From Adiantum capillus-veneris (lineage: Eukaryota; Streptophyta; Polypodiopsida; Polypodiales; Pteridaceae): a stretch of DNA of 64,000 nucleotides. Numbering within the stretch: position 1 is the first letter of the stretch; every line of letters starts with the position of its first letter. A model generated the notes under the pieces. The model saw only the letters and a list, made by a program, of their open reading frames with translations, was not told the origin of the DNA and searched no databases. The DNA lies in the NCBI GenBank assembly GCA_014529385.2, contig CM043967.1, positions 4,899,001 to 4,963,000 of the forward strand. Reading direction: 5' to 3'. Positions 1-13,925 of the stretch are shown here, piece after piece. The position numbers were made by a program, and so were the translations under genes.

Positions 1-31
1 TGATGGCTCTGAGTGTCAAGATATGGTCTAG
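1..31 (-). mobile_element. LINE-A fragment running off the left edge
   Basis: This short piece matches, by eye, the minus-strand LINE-A reverse-transcriptase region seen near 15950 and 1240 (text like gagtgtcaagatatggtc). It is cut off by a short GA run and the 3' tail of the next LINE copy. It is probably part of an older LINE that continues outside the window. Confidence 0.45.
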
Positions 32-47
32 AGAGAGAGAGAGATAT

Positions 48-3000
48 GAAATCAAATGAATGAAATGATATATGAACGTCTTCAAAAGGGCAAAATTACC
101 TATGAGACCAAACCGATACAAACAGGTGAATTTGATGCCATATCTGGGTACAAAAAAGAGATGCTAAAAAGTGAAACTAGGATCGCTACTAGCTGGTACT
201 GTGTGGGATATGTGTGATTATTGATACAATGGGTGCCTAGTACAAGAGAATCGAGATGCTATGAAGCTCTTCTCCTTAGTCGCGGGCGTCTCGATCTCCC
301 TAGCTCCAATGCTCAATCGATGAGGGTATCGTGAGTGAGTATGAGCTGAGCTTTGCAGTGGCGGCTGCTATTATGTTAGTTCAGTGTTTAGTGTGAAGAA
401 ATTGGTAATCTGTCTCTGATATCGTCTCTCTTCAGATCTCCTCAGTAAGCTGTCTCTGTGTCTGTGTAACTCAAGTAGATACAATCCAAGGCATCTCTGG
501 TCGTGATAGCTCATGACTCTAGAGAGGGGTCCGAAGCTGTCTCTGAATAGATAGTGGAAGCGACCCCGTATCTCTTAGTACATTGTGCACTGACATATAT
601 AATGCATCTCCGTCTTTGAGTCTATGGCATAGGCAGCATGTCCTGCTGGCTGCTAGTATCCCATTGAATCTACTAGTCTCAATCTTAATCTGGTGGGAAG
701 ATGTCTGTATTTGATCAATGGCACACCGTAACCCATGAGAAAAATGTATATCCATATAGCTAGGTCGAATCACAAACCCATCCCCTGCGAGTTGGACAAG
801 ATGCTCTTTATAGAAAGCCATCTTCGTACCCAACTCCTTTGTCGGTTCTATCCATGTCCTCCTGGTGTCCAATTGGTAGCGATGGTGCATCAAGGAAGTA
901 CTGGAAGGGGGGCAAGCTGTGCATGCTGAAGCCATGTATCTGGAACCATGATGACATCTGGGCATACCAGCATGATGTGTTCCCCTGTGAAGCTAACTGT
1001 TTGGAGGACTCAAGGGCCAATCGGGCATATCTATCTTTGGTAGTATTCCATAAGCGGTGCATAGAGGAGACTGCACGCCACTGATTTGTATAGAGCCATG
1101 ATCCCCCAAATCAACTCATTGGGCACTCCCATCTCCTATAGTCTGCACATCAATGTGGCTCTGGGCACCATGTCAAATGCTTTTGGAAAATCCCCAAAGC
1201 TACAGTAAATCGATCTCCCATGTGCCCTCCCCTCCTTGCTGATAGCTCTGAGTGTCAGAATGTGGTCAAGAGTGGAGAAGCCTCTCCTGGAACCAGCTTG
1301 TCCTGCTGCTTGTACACCCTCACTCTTTGCCCATCTGTCCAACTGCTCCTCAAGGTTGATGCATACAACCGTGTCCAATCATAATAGTACTGTAGTTTCT
1401 AGACTGCATAGGATCACCTGCCTTGAAGATAGGCACAATAGTAGACAGGCTCCATGTCTCAGGTAGACCCTCACACATGACATGATTGAACAGGGCTGTA
1501 AGAACCTCTGCCAACATATCTCTAGCATGTATAAAGTGCTGTGTTACTAGGCCATCAGGATCATATGCCCTCCTGGTCTTCATCCTGTCAATGGCCGTCT
1601 TTTACCATCTCAGTAGTAAAGAAGGTAGTTGTAGATGGGCATGACTCAAGAGGGTCTGGAAGGGGTGTCTGTCCAGGGACCGTATATAAGGATGTTGCAT
1701 ACCGGCCCCATACATCGGGGGAAGTGATCACTGGGGGAGGGGAGTGCTCATGAAAGAGACGCCATGCCTCTCTTGAGTCTACTCTCAAGAACAACTGGTA
1801 AAAGTCTCGCTCCATCTGAGCTAGGAACGCTTACTTCTCCGTCACACAAGACGCCCAAAGGCTATCCGAGACTGTTTGTGATCGATGACCCCTAGGAGAA
1901 GATCCCTCTGAAGTTGTGCTCTCGTCTCTCTACATTCCTCATTATATCAATTGTCTGGTCAGGCTGAGTATGTGGGTATGCCTTTGCTGCTGCATCATGC
2001 TATGTCTCAGTCAGTAAAGTGGTGAGCTCCTCCACTGAAAGTCTTGGCCTAGCTGCTGTACACAGACGACCATAGATCTCCTCTATATAGACAGGGTCAG
2101 TCTCTCGTGTAAATATATCCTGGGCTGTACCGTACTGAAAGGAGACTGAAAATGTCAAAAGAGCATGATCCACTGCTGCACCCACTAGTCTAAGTCCTAC
2201 TGTGAAATCTTGAATGTAGGGGATGAAGCTCGGTTGTGCCATGACATAGTCCACTGTGCTGGCCCCATGCCTACGTGGGAAGCAAGTAGAACCAGCTGCT
2301 GCGGGAAATTGTTGTAGGCCATTAAGTATGGCCAATCCATGTGGGCCCCCTTTTCCCTCAAATATCTCCCGTACTCAGTGTGCTCATCCTGTGAACGTCT
2401 ATCCAGCCCCATGTTACTGGTATTTAGCTCTCTCAGTATTTCATCTGAAGTATCATAGATAATGGTCTGATGATTTCTCGTGCGAGCATTAATGTCCTCC
2501 AAGAGAATAATGTCGCTATGTATGGAAACTCCCAGATGTCCTCATCTAGTGCAGAGAAAGGAGAGTGTCCTCTAGGTGGGGCATACACTGACGTGCTGGG
2601 GGCAAAGTAACATATAGCAATGTACAAGAATCTGCCCGTCTCAGCTCTCAATCTCACCCACATATAGCTGGCCCTATCATCTCTCCGAACAAGATGCACA
2701 AGCGGTTGTAAGTCCTCTCTGAATAGGACTCCAACTCCTCACCCTCTACCGTTGTGCTCTGATCTCGTCTCTGCTCGACAAGCTGTCTCCCACCTATATC
2801 CAATTGCATGTGGTATAAGCTGTCCCGATGCCTAGTTTCTCTGAGTAAAAGACAATGTCTCTCCCCATATAGCTGTCCTCAAAGGCCCCTACATCAAGGC
2901 GAAATAACCCATTACAGTTCCATGCTGCCATCTTTAGTGTGGTTCCACAGGTCTCGCACGATCATGCGGAGCGTCGCTCCAATTTCACCACGCTTCCATC

Positions 3001-3311
3001 TCGGTAAAAAACAATCTTACCTTTTTTCCTTGTCACTCTAATATCCTGCAATACCTCCTACATATGAGCAATCTGCGAGAGAGTGAGGTCATCTCGAAGA
3101 AAGATGTCCGTCTTCTTAAGAGTTGGTCTCTTCTTCAAAAAGTCCTTCGCTTCCATGGAGGGGAAACGAATGATAAAGGCCCTTTCCTTCGAGGTTTGCC
3201 CATTGCTTCCATTTTCTTATTGCCCACTCTCCAAGCTCTCGTATATGTCCGTTCATTAACCCCCATGATAGTCATGAGTCCTTTTACCTCTTCATCCACA
3301 TTATCTTTGTC

Positions 3312-3315
<4 letters not shown>
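48..3315 (-). mobile_element. LINE-A copy, 5'-truncated and internally deleted
   Basis: This is a non-LTR retrotransposon that reads right to left. It holds an ORF1-like piece (about 3060-3310), an APE-type endonuclease region (about 1990-2960, with a DINAR motif in place of GDFNAR near 2480 and a VDHALL motif in place of SDH near 2140), reverse-transcriptase N-terminal blocks (about 1350-1830, IVPIFKAGD), a C-terminal region with a Cys/His cluster (about 500-1080) and a 3' UTR ending at 48. Compared with the copy at 13.9-25.9 kb, about 0.7 kb is missing at about 1080, which removes the YADD catalytic block. The frames are broken throughout, so the copy is dead. Its 3' end is made of TTTCA-like units and abuts a short GA run. 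The 5' end stops in a (GA)n array. Confidence 0.8.

Positions 3316-3394
<79 letters not shown>
3316..3394. repeat. (GA)n microsatellite
   Basis: An uninterrupted GA dinucleotide tract of about 79 bp lies between the 5' edge of one minus-strand LINE-A copy and the 3' tail of the next. Arg-Glu and Ser-Leu reading frames across it are artefacts. Confidence 0.98.
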
Positions 3395-3397
<3 letters not shown>

Positions 3398-3652
3398 GAA
3401 ATGAAATGTTATATTAACGTCTTCAAAAGGCCAAAGTGACCAAAGAGACAAGGAAGTTACAATGCGGTGTATCTGATACCAAGTCAGATTAACAAAATAA
3501 ATCCAACTAGGGATAACAAGATATAAATACTGCGGAATCCTAAACTAAGCGGATAGGTGAATCCTTTGCTGTAGCCTCCTTCGAAACTGTGTAGCTCCTC
3601 TTCTCCATCGGGGTCGTCTAGATCTCCCTAGCTCCAATGCTCGGTCAATGAT
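3395..3652 (-). mobile_element. LINE-A 3'-end fragment
   Basis: This severely 5'-truncated copy holds only the 3' UTR and the last codons. It starts at the tail (aaatgaaatgaaatg on the plus strand) followed by the shared block aacgtcttcaaaaggcc. It aligns with 26378-26700. Sequence to the right (3653-3710) is not recognised. Confidence 0.75.
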
Positions 3653-3706
3653 ATTAAAAATTTGGACCATTTCTCGATTTAAGCGTGTCATCCTTGCGCA
3701 GGGGCC

Positions 3707-5410
<1,704 letters not shown>

Positions 5411-5449
5411 AAGGTGGGTATCAAGAGCCTGAGAGATACATATACAAAA

Positions 5450-6948
5450 AGTGGGTGTGTATATACAAATTGGTGGATGTGTGTATTGGAATCTAGAGAT
5501 GGCTCGCATCGGTCACTGCATGATCATGTCGATGTCCCATGGTGAGAGTCTGCACAGGGCTTCTCCCATGTATCGCCAATATAGTTTTGATCCCCTACTG
5601 CAACTTTTTTCGTTGATGGGAGCATCTCCTCATCTTGGGCCTCCTGGATATCTTCATGGGGGAGGGGGGGGCTACTAACTCGGCTCTAATGATCTCATGC
5701 TCTAATCAGCCGAGAGATCATAGATACCAAGGGCCTCTCCATACCTCTCTACCCATCTTGACCTACAGAGGGTCCTCAAACCTGAACCCCATAGAGCATA
5801 GTTGAAGCTACTAAGGTATGAAAGAGCCAAAGTTTTGTTTGGGGTTCCTGGAATTGAACTTGTGAACACATCCTCTCCAATCCTCCCAAGGCCGCATCCC
5901 ATATATAAAAAGTGTTTATGTATCACAGAGAACATATACAAAATGATGGATATGTGTATCAGAATCTAGAGATGGCTCGCACTGGTCGTTGCGTGATCAT
6001 ATCGATGTCCTCATGGTGAGAGTCTACACAGAGCGTCTCCCATGTCTCGCCTGGTGCTACCTCCTCCATCGATGCGAGCATCCCCTCATCCTAGGCCTCC
6101 TGGATCTTCTCTCCCTAGCTCTGCTCCTCGATCACTCAATATACCTCTGCTAGTAGTTTGCCTTGTATCCCTCCTCTCTGTCTTGTGTTGTCTCTGCTCT
6201 AGCTCTGGATGGAAGAACATTGTGATCTGTCGCGGGGTGCGTCTCCCGGTGTGTGAGCCTCGCTCTCTCAGTAATCTTGCTCAATATCGTTGAATCTCGA
6301 GGGGGGGGGGGGGGGGGGCTACTAACTCGGCTCTAATGATCTCATGATCTAATCAGCCGAGAGATCATAGATACCAAGGGCCTCTCCATACCTCTCCACC
6401 CATCTTGACCTACAGAGGGTCCTCAAACCTGAACCCCATAGAGCATAGTTGAAGCTACTAAGGTATGAAAGAGCCAAAGTTTTGTTTGGGGTTCCTGGAA
6501 TTGAACTTGTGAACACATCCTCTCCAATCCTCCCAAGGCCGCATCCGATATATAAAAAGTGTTTATGTATCACAGAGAACATATACAAAATGATGGATAT
6601 GTGTATCAGAATCTAAAGATGGCTCGCACTGGTCGTTGCGTGATCATATTGATGTCCTCATGGTGAGAGTCTACACAGGGCGTCTCCCATGTCTCGCCTT
6701 GTGCAACCTCCTCCATCGATGCGAGCATCCCCTCATCCTAGGCCTCCTGGATCTTCTCTCCCTAGCTCTGCTGCTCGATCACTCAATTTACCTATGCTAG
6801 TAGTTTGCCTTGTATCCCTCCTCTTTGTCTTGTCTCGTCTCTGCTCTAGCTCTGGATGGAAGAACATTGTGATCTGTCGCGGGGTGCGTCTCCCGGTGTG
6901 TGAGCCTCGCTCTCTCAGTAACCTTGCTCAATGTCGTTGAATCTCGAA
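5450..6948 (-). repeat. Tandemly duplicated LINE-A-derived segment, period about 647 bp
   Basis: Two near-identical units of about 647 bp (about 5655-6300 and 6301-6948) follow a partial unit from 5450. Repeated landmarks include the block starting gctactaactcggctct (5671 and 6319) and gctcaat.tcgttgaatctcg (6279 and 6926). Parts resemble LINE-A (5700-5830 aligns with 15170-15290; 6100-6300 resembles the LINE 3' region). The 79-residue minus-strand frame occurring in both units is a by-product. A G19 run (6301-6319) sits at the unit junction. Confidence 0.8.
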
Positions 6949-7505
6949 TAAATAAAGGCCAAGACATCTCTGATCCTGGTATCTCATAACTCTAGATAGA
7001 GGCCCAAAACCCTCTCTAAAGAGGTAGTGAAAGCGGCCACGTATTTCATAGTATGTTTTATAACGGCATATATAGTGAAGCTCTGTCTTTGGCTCTCTGA
7101 CACAATTGGCACAACCTTGCCTCAGTTGAGATGCCTCAATATCGGCCAGTCTCAACCTCCAACTGATGTGATGATGTCCGAATCTGTCCAAGCACATTGT
7201 AATCTATGGGACAAGTGAGTGTCCATGTAGGAAAGCCTAGATAAGAACGCATCCTCTGTGAGCTGGACAAAATGCTCTTTATATGTAGTCATCTTTGTTC
7301 CCAGCTTCTGTATAGGTTGTATCCATGTCCTCTGAGTATTCAACTGAAACAGATCCTGTCGTATAAGTCTAGTGACCTCCCTCCGTGTTAGAGAGAGAGT
7401 ATGCATCTAGAGAATACTAAAAGGGGGGGGAGCGTGTCTATAAAAAAACCATGCAGCTCAAACCATGCTGTCATTTGTGCATACCAACATGATGTATCTC
7501 CTGTG
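6949..7505 (-). mobile_element. LINE-A C-terminal coding fragment
   Basis: The minus strand encodes diverged LINE-A C-terminal pieces (YYEIRGRFHYLFREGFG near 7020-7090, TQRTWIQP near 7310, YMDTHLSH near 7220). It is broken by frame changes. Similarity stops near 7505. From there to about 7699 nothing is recognised. Confidence 0.7.
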
Positions 7506-7699
7506 TATCAACAGTCTATTCTTTTCAATTGGCAAGTGGTGCCATCTCGTTACACTGCCGGCCAAGGACAAATGCAAGGAAGACCAATAGCAAAGTTTCC
7601 TCCCGATAAACTGTAAAACTGGCTCAAACTGTTGCTCAATTGACACATCAAGGCCAACTTGGAAACCCAAATATTCGAAAGTCTATTTTCTAGGTACCG

Positions 7700-8927
7700 T
7701 GTCTGCAAGAGGTGTATTTTTCCTGTTGCCTTCTTTAAATATGTACTAAATATTTTTATTTATTTTATTTTTACTTGTTTTCCCCAGAACCCTTGAAAAG
7801 GTGCAAGTGGACATTGCATGGCTAGTGTGAAACGGTTGTGGCCGAACGGGTTTCTCACATCAGGAATCTAGGTTGGTCAGTCTAGGATTGGACGGGCCAG
7901 TTAGCACTGAATTCTGAGGAGTATGGAAGCCTGTGTGCGCCATAAGGGAATTTGGGCCACTCGACGAGTCACTTTGGAGAGCAGCCTGTTGGACACCTCT
8001 GCAAGGAGGGTGGAGGCTGATTTTTGAGCTTAAGTGACCTACAGTGTGTGTGTGAGTAGTGGGTGCAGGTTCACAGCTTTAATGGAAAGCTTGCCTTCTC
8101 CTTTGTCTCATGTAGCGCGATGAGTGCATCCCTCTCCCCCCTTTGCACATATGGTAATGTCCCACTAGTTGGGCTACTTTGATGATCACGTATAGTTCTG
8201 AGGGTTTTATGTGCGTATGCCAAGGCAAGAGCCTTCTGAATAGAAACCGGATTAGCTAATTGCTAATCCCCCACAGGTACGCACAGTTCCATCGCGAAAG
8301 ATTGTGAATCTGGAGAGTTTTCTCGCGAAAACTCGTCCAAATTATAGGGGAATTGTCCTATTGCGTGCGAGAGCCCTTGGGACACGCGTAGACGTTCCCT
8401 CCGCTAAAAACGATCCAAAACAGAGAATTACAGCCCGCTGTGTTTTTCTGCAGGTTAAAGGTCTCGCACCTAAACTGCAAGAGAACAGGGAGCCTCGGGA
8501 AGGCCTTGGGATGCTCAGACATGGCTTTGAGCACCTGGCAGTGACAAAACAGGGAATTACAGCGCGCTGAAATTCTGCTACAGCTCACCAGAAAGCTTCT
8601 AAATTGCGAGGGAATCCGTCCTAGAGAGGTACTTTTGACCTATAGGGGATTTAGCGTCGTTATGTTGCCGAAATTGGGTCAAAAACCTGCAATTTCAGCC
8701 CTCGCCGGGTTTGGACAGCTATGTGAGACTTTGATCTACGTGTTTGTATTGTCTGTTCTTAATTGAATAAAGAAATACTGAAAGGGGCGCCAGTCTCAGG
8801 ATGTTGGCCTTCATGTGCGCAGTGACATTCGCTGGACGCATCTGTGTTCTCTTTCTTCTTAGTGTCTGTGTAAAGTTAGCAGGTAATTGAATTAGTACCG
8901 CCCTCGACTGTGTACACGCCGATTATA
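7700..8927 (+). repeat. Diverged 5' LTR of Ty3-2
   Basis: This region aligns loosely with the Ty3-1 LTR: a TGTC start, cattgcatggctagtgtg (7814), the conserved polyadenylation region (aataaagaaatactgaaa near 8766 followed by ggggcgcc), and an end directly before a primer-site-like tggtttcatcgatggga at 8928. The boundaries are inferred from that alignment. No matching 3' LTR is present in the window. Confidence 0.65.
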
Positions 8928-11100
8928 TGGTTTCATCGATGGGATAGTCACTTTTTCTTCAAAAAGCGCAGCGTGGATTGCTGTGGGTGAAAGCAACTGA
9001 GAGCTTGTCGTTATGCCAGAGAAGAGAGACCAAGTACGTGAAGAGGGATCTTCCTCACATGGCATAGAGAAAGTTCCTTCAACTCTTCAGGAAGAGGACG
9101 GGTTGTTTAGAGCTCAACTGCGTAGCTGCATGGAAATGTTTCAGCAGTTGGCTAACAACCCAAGGATGTAGAAGTTCTTACAGGCTCCTACATAGGAATT
9201 TTAGGCTCCGACACAAGGTTTTCAGGCTCTGACATAGGGCATGACCGAGTCGTTGCAAGAAGAGGAGATTTCCAATGCATAGAGGACTCATGATGCTCGA
9301 GGGAAAGCCCATGTGATTGAGCAACCAGCAGTGTCCATTAATCCCAAGCAATTTGCTTTAGCTGGACATGAACCGTTTGTGAATGGTCAAGGGAGTAATG
9401 AACAGGCTCTGCGTCAGACCTTTCCTTACCTGCTTCATACCCTGGTTATTTTGGAGGTGGTTCAATGTTTCAAGCTATGGCTGGACCTTCAATAGGTTAT
9501 ATGCCAGGGAACGTGTTTGGGACAATGCAAACAGGTATGGGTAACCCTATGTATGGGAACATGGGTGTCCAACTAGGTTTTCAGGGTGCCTATGGTCAAT
9601 TTGGAGTGCCTCGAACATAATTTGGTATGGCTGGTTTTTTGCAACCATATGCCCAAAATGCACATATGACAAGTAAAATAGATGATGTAAGTGCTAGAAT
9701 GGACAATCCTGAAGCACCACTTTTGCGAGCACGTGTTTATGACAATGTGACTCCTTTGAGTCAGCCTAAGGATTACAAGGAAGGTGGAGCCTAACGATTA
9801 CAAGGAAGGTGGGCAGACAGTGAAGTTTGAAAGTGAAGTTTGAAACTTTCAGGAAAAATGAGGATCAATTGAAGTCTTTGACCTTCATACAACAGTTTGA
9901 TGCAGCTCTTCATAGAGTCTTCGAAGATACACAGGGTTGCCACTTTCTTGAAAGGGAATGCGCTTCACTGGTGGACTGCATTGTTGAATCAGGGTCAAGC
10001 CCCTACAACGTGGGTCCAGTTCAAATAGCTTTTTGCACTTGCATGGCTTACAAACACTTTTGAAGTGGATGTGATGACAGAATGGCACGAGCTGAATGCT
10101 AAACAGTGTGCGAATCTTGAACAGTACAATAAACAATTCTGGGCCGCACTATTGTCAATAACCTCTTATAGGTTTGTGCCATCGCCAAAACAGATTGAGA
10201 AGTACTGTTACGGTTGCCAAAGAAATTAAGGACTACTGCACAAAGACTATTGTCAAGAACATGGCGTAGTTGATTGAGAATGCAAGAGTGGCCAACAATC
10301 TATGGAAGGGAGGTTCCGATGGATTTAATAGCAACAAGAGAGGGTCCCAGGGAAAATAGTTTTCAGCCCAAGGGCAATGCTGTAGGAAAGCCTTCTGTGC
10401 CTCCCACAAAGAAAGCCTCCACTGATGAAGCTGACACGTCCAAGAAGCAGTCTAAATCTTCTTTTGGGCGAAAACGAGGACAGAAAAGGCATTTTTCAGG
10501 CAAATCTTTTGGAGAAAGAAAAGCTCTAAGGGAGGCGAAGAGATGGTACATTTGTGAAGAGGAGGGACATTTTGCGAATGAATAAGGATCATGATGACAA
10601 GTCATAGCATAAAGGGAAGAAGCCAAAGCCCAATGCAAGACTTGTCCCAGATTTGGTTGGTGACCAGCCAAACATAGATGCCACGGAATTGTGCAGAGCT
10701 TGGGGAAAAGTTAGACACCAGACAGTGCTGGTTTTCTTTGCTCGAGGAGCCCGTGCAAACTTCATATCACGAGAATTGGCATCAAAGTTGGGCATTTGTG
10801 CAAAGCAGATGGGTATGACAGGTGAAGCAGGTTTGGCATGACCAAGTCATTCAGAGCCTGTTACTCCCATTTTGTGGAAGCTTCGTATGCATATTCAGAG
10901 TTATGTGGATGCGGAAGAATTTCATATTATGCCACTTTGAGGGTTGTGATGTGTTATTGGGTATCCTATGGTGTTACAGGTTACATGCTATGGTGGCTAC
11001 TTACAACAAAAAGATTACCCTTGTACATAGAGGAAAGACTTGTGTCCTTGATGTAAAGCTTAAAGGCAAGTCTGATCCATCATGCAAGGCTTCCACATCA
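8928..11100 (+). pseudogene. Ty3-2 gag-protease remnant
   Basis: Decayed gag and protease of a Ty3-type element related to Ty3-1. The reading frame appears to start at ATG 9013 (MPEKRDQV). It carries five in-frame TAG codons in the first 90 codons (9169, 9193, 9202, 9235, 9280), and no other stop type there. Gag core residues appear near 9830-10200 (FIQQFDAALH, MTEWHELNAKQC). A zinc-knuckle remnant (WYICEEEGHFANE) lies near 10540. Protease-like sequence follows (ELCRAWGKVRHQTVLVFF...GARANFISRELASKLGI) near 10690-10790; its active-site Asp is not readable. Pol does not follow: the sequence passes directly into a hAT transposase gene at about 11100. Confidence 0.75.
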
Positions 11101-13423
11101 TCAACATTCTAGTCTCGTTTTGCCTTGGTACCTACTTTTTGAGAGCGGTGGATGCCGGAAAGGCAGGTGAGAAGATCACTGCAGAGTTCATCTACAAAAT
11201 TATTCGTCAGGCCATTCTTGAGGTGGGAAAGGAGAATGTGGTGCATATAAAGTCAATCTCCCCATCTCTTCTCCTTGTGTTTTTTGTTCAATCTCTGCTA
11301 TTCAAGAGGACCACCTCTTGTATATCTACGAGCCTACATTAATTACAATGTACATTGTTTGGTTACTTGCAGGTGGTTACATATAATGCTAGCAATTGCA
11401 AGGCCATGGGTGAGATGGTAGAGAGAGATTTCCCTCGCATTGTGTGCACTCCATGTGCCGCCCATTGCCTAGACTTACTCATGGAGGATATAGGAAAATT
11501 GCACCGGGTTCAACCCATTGTGTCTGAGGCAACGAGGATTACCACTTTTTTTCCACAAGAAGCACCAAGCTCTGGCCATCTTCAGGAGCCACAATACATT
11601 GGATATGGTGCGGCTCTCGAAGACCAGGTTTGCATACATGTACCTTGTTCTTCAAAGACTGTACATGTTGAGGGACCCACTTTTGCAGACGGTTGTGGAT
11701 CCAAAGTGGCATCTAATGCGCCATGTAGGACAGAAGCCTACGAAGGCCATTCAGAGGAAGGTTGTAGATGAAGCCTTCTGGACAGAGGTGCATAGCTTTG
11801 CCGTGGCTCTTCAGCCACTCTTTGTTACGCGTGACAGATATGGAGGGATCTACCCTTGGTCTAGTATTTCACCTTTTCATGCAGATGAGAGGACACATTG
11901 AGACGTGCAGGACACTACCTCTAGAGCAGTAAGAATCATTAGGTTGCTTGACTTGCTTTTTTTTTTTCCGAATGATGGGCAATCTGCCAATCTCAGATTC
12001 AATGATTGTTCTTTTGGAACTTGCAGACAGAACGACATTCTGGCTATTGTAGATAGTCGATGGCAGTATATGCGTCGTCCCATTAATGGGATCGCAGCTA
12101 TACTCCATCCCTTCTACAAGAAGCCCGAGCTTTTTGGAGACATGTCCTTGCTGACCCTTCGTTTGGAGTTCTCAATCTCATGTTTAATGAGGATGAGCAA
12201 TTGTTCATAGATGGGGAGATGTCGAGCTTCATGAACAACTTGGGGTCTACTTTCATCAGGAGTGTTGTAGTGAGACTTGAGGGTACCAAGCTTCCCCTCG
12301 GTTGGTGGCAGATTTATGGAACACAAGGTCTTCCACAACTCTGCAAGCTAGCTCTACGTATTCTCTCTCAGGTACTCAAGTCGTAACATGTTTGTGAGTT
12401 GTGCCTAAAATTTTGCTTGTGCACTTTTGTCCTCTAAAGATTTGCACCTCTTGTACATTGCCATCAGGATTGTTCAACTGGTGCTTGTGAGCACAATCGG
12501 AGTGCATATTCCTTGGTGCACACGAAGATCAAGAACAAATTGAGCACGTCCCGGCTAGAGAAGCTGGTGTACTGCCGAGCGAACATGAGGCTAGTGCGCT
12601 CTTTCCATGCTTTGGGAAATCCCAAGCAGGTTTGAACTTTGTTCCATGCTACAATCGACTAAAGGCTCGTAGATAGACTAGGTTGAGTTCTTGAAGTATT
12701 ATTAAATCTTTATGGAATTTTGTCAATGTTGGTGCAAGTGGATCCTACGGAGGGGAAGATGGTTCGAGACCCTACAGTAGAGGAGATAGATACTCGTATG
12801 AGAGACGAGCAGGAGGAGATACTGCGAGAGCTTCATAGAGAGCTGGGGAGTGTGGATAGGCGAGTCAACAAGTCACGGGCTTTGGCCTTCAGCATCCCTC
12901 TCCAGCACGAGGGTACAGATCCTGAGAGGGCACGGCGAGAGAGCATTGGATTGAGAAGCTTCTAGTAGGCAGGCCTCGCGTTCGAGCGAACTTGGGTGTT
13001 TGTCTCGTCCAGACTTCAGAGCAGGGTGATCCACATGAGGATGATGCAGACACACGAGGGGACCTAGAATTTACAAGGCTAGAGTATGATGATGAGGGCA
13101 ATGTTCTCACAAAGGAAGAATGTCCTCATCATCATCTTCATCGTTCTCTGATGATGATGATGACCTTTGAGAGCAGTGTTGAGTGTGTGGTTTGTAGTAC
13201 TTACTAGTTATTAGAGTCAGGACTTCAGACTTCAGTCTTGAATTATCATGGTTCATTATGTATTTATTTTGATGCTCTTAGTTTGATGTGACCTTGACAA
13301 CTGACATCTGATACTATTTGGTTGGAGACATGGTTAGCTAATATCAACTTTGTGTTTTCATTGTTCAGTTAGAGTCGTGGACTCTAGTTTTTGGCATTTG
13401 TAATGGTTGCGATAGTTTCTGGC
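11101..13423 (+). pseudogene. hAT transposase remnant with introns
   Basis: Decayed hAT-superfamily DNA transposase. The central DUF659/RNase-H-like part is seen in FLRAVDAG...AEFIYKIIRQAILEVGKENV (about 11140-11240), VVTYNASNCKAMGE (11373 on), CTPCAAHCLDLLMEDIGK and TRFAYMYLVLQRL. The C-terminal dimerisation part is LPLGWWQIYG, LALRILSQ | DCSTGACEHNRSAYSLVHTK and RLEKLVYCRANMRLV. Plausible introns are 11241-11372 (GTGCAT...TTGCAG) and 12372-12467 (GTACTC...CATCAG); more may exist after 11900 and 12630. The Asp of the usual T-D-N-A-x-N motif is Tyr here, and the N-terminal BED finger is missing, so it is not functional. A run of Asp/Ser codons near 13110-13170 resembles an acidic C-terminal tail. 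No terminal inverted repeats were identified. Confidence 0.75.
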
Positions 13424-13925
13424 CCCCATAGGTTCCCTTGCCTTGAAGATAGGCACAATAGTGGACATATTCCAAGTATCCGGGTGACCCGCACACATGG
13501 CGCGATCGAAAATCTGCTAAAAGATTTGCAAGCATATGTCTGGCATGTATAAAGTGTTCTGCCATCAAGCCATCATGCTCATATGCCCTCCCAGGCATTT
13601 TGTCAATAGCTTTCCTTACCATCTCGGCAGTAAAGAAAGTGCATGTATGTGGGCATGGCTCTTGAGGATCTGGTAAAGATGGTTGTCCCAGGACTGTGTA
13701 GAGAGATGCTACATACTCACCCCAAGTCTCAATGGAGGTGATGGGTGGGGAGTGCTCATGAAAAAGTCTCCATGCCTCACCTGAGTCTTGACTCAAAAAT
13801 AGGTCGTATTAGTTGAGCAAGGTAGGCCCTCTTCGTCCATCGCACTAAGTGCTGGAAGGTAGTTTGTGACTGTCTATAGGTGGTGACCCCCAAGAGTACC
13901 TCCCTTTGAAGTGTCACTCGTCACA
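13424..13925 (-). mobile_element. LINE-A reverse-transcriptase fragment
   Basis: The minus strand encodes EAWRLFHEHSPP, SLYTVLGQPSLPDPQ, TAEMVRKAIDKMPG and EHDGLMAEHFIHARHML, the RT N-terminal region of LINE-A. The right end stops exactly where the 3' tail of the next LINE-A copy starts (about 13926), suggesting that the later copy landed in this one. Confidence 0.75.

Noticed and set aside
5702-6588. Duplicated 79-residue frame as a small gene family
   Set aside because: It lies antisense in a duplicated LINE-derived segment, and the same sequence in the intact LINE region (15170-15290) is not coding in that frame.
9169-9282. TAG recoding (amber codon read as Gln)
   Set aside because: The elements are otherwise decayed, and C-to-T change at methylated CAG explains the pattern without a new genetic code. 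NOV itself ends in TAG.
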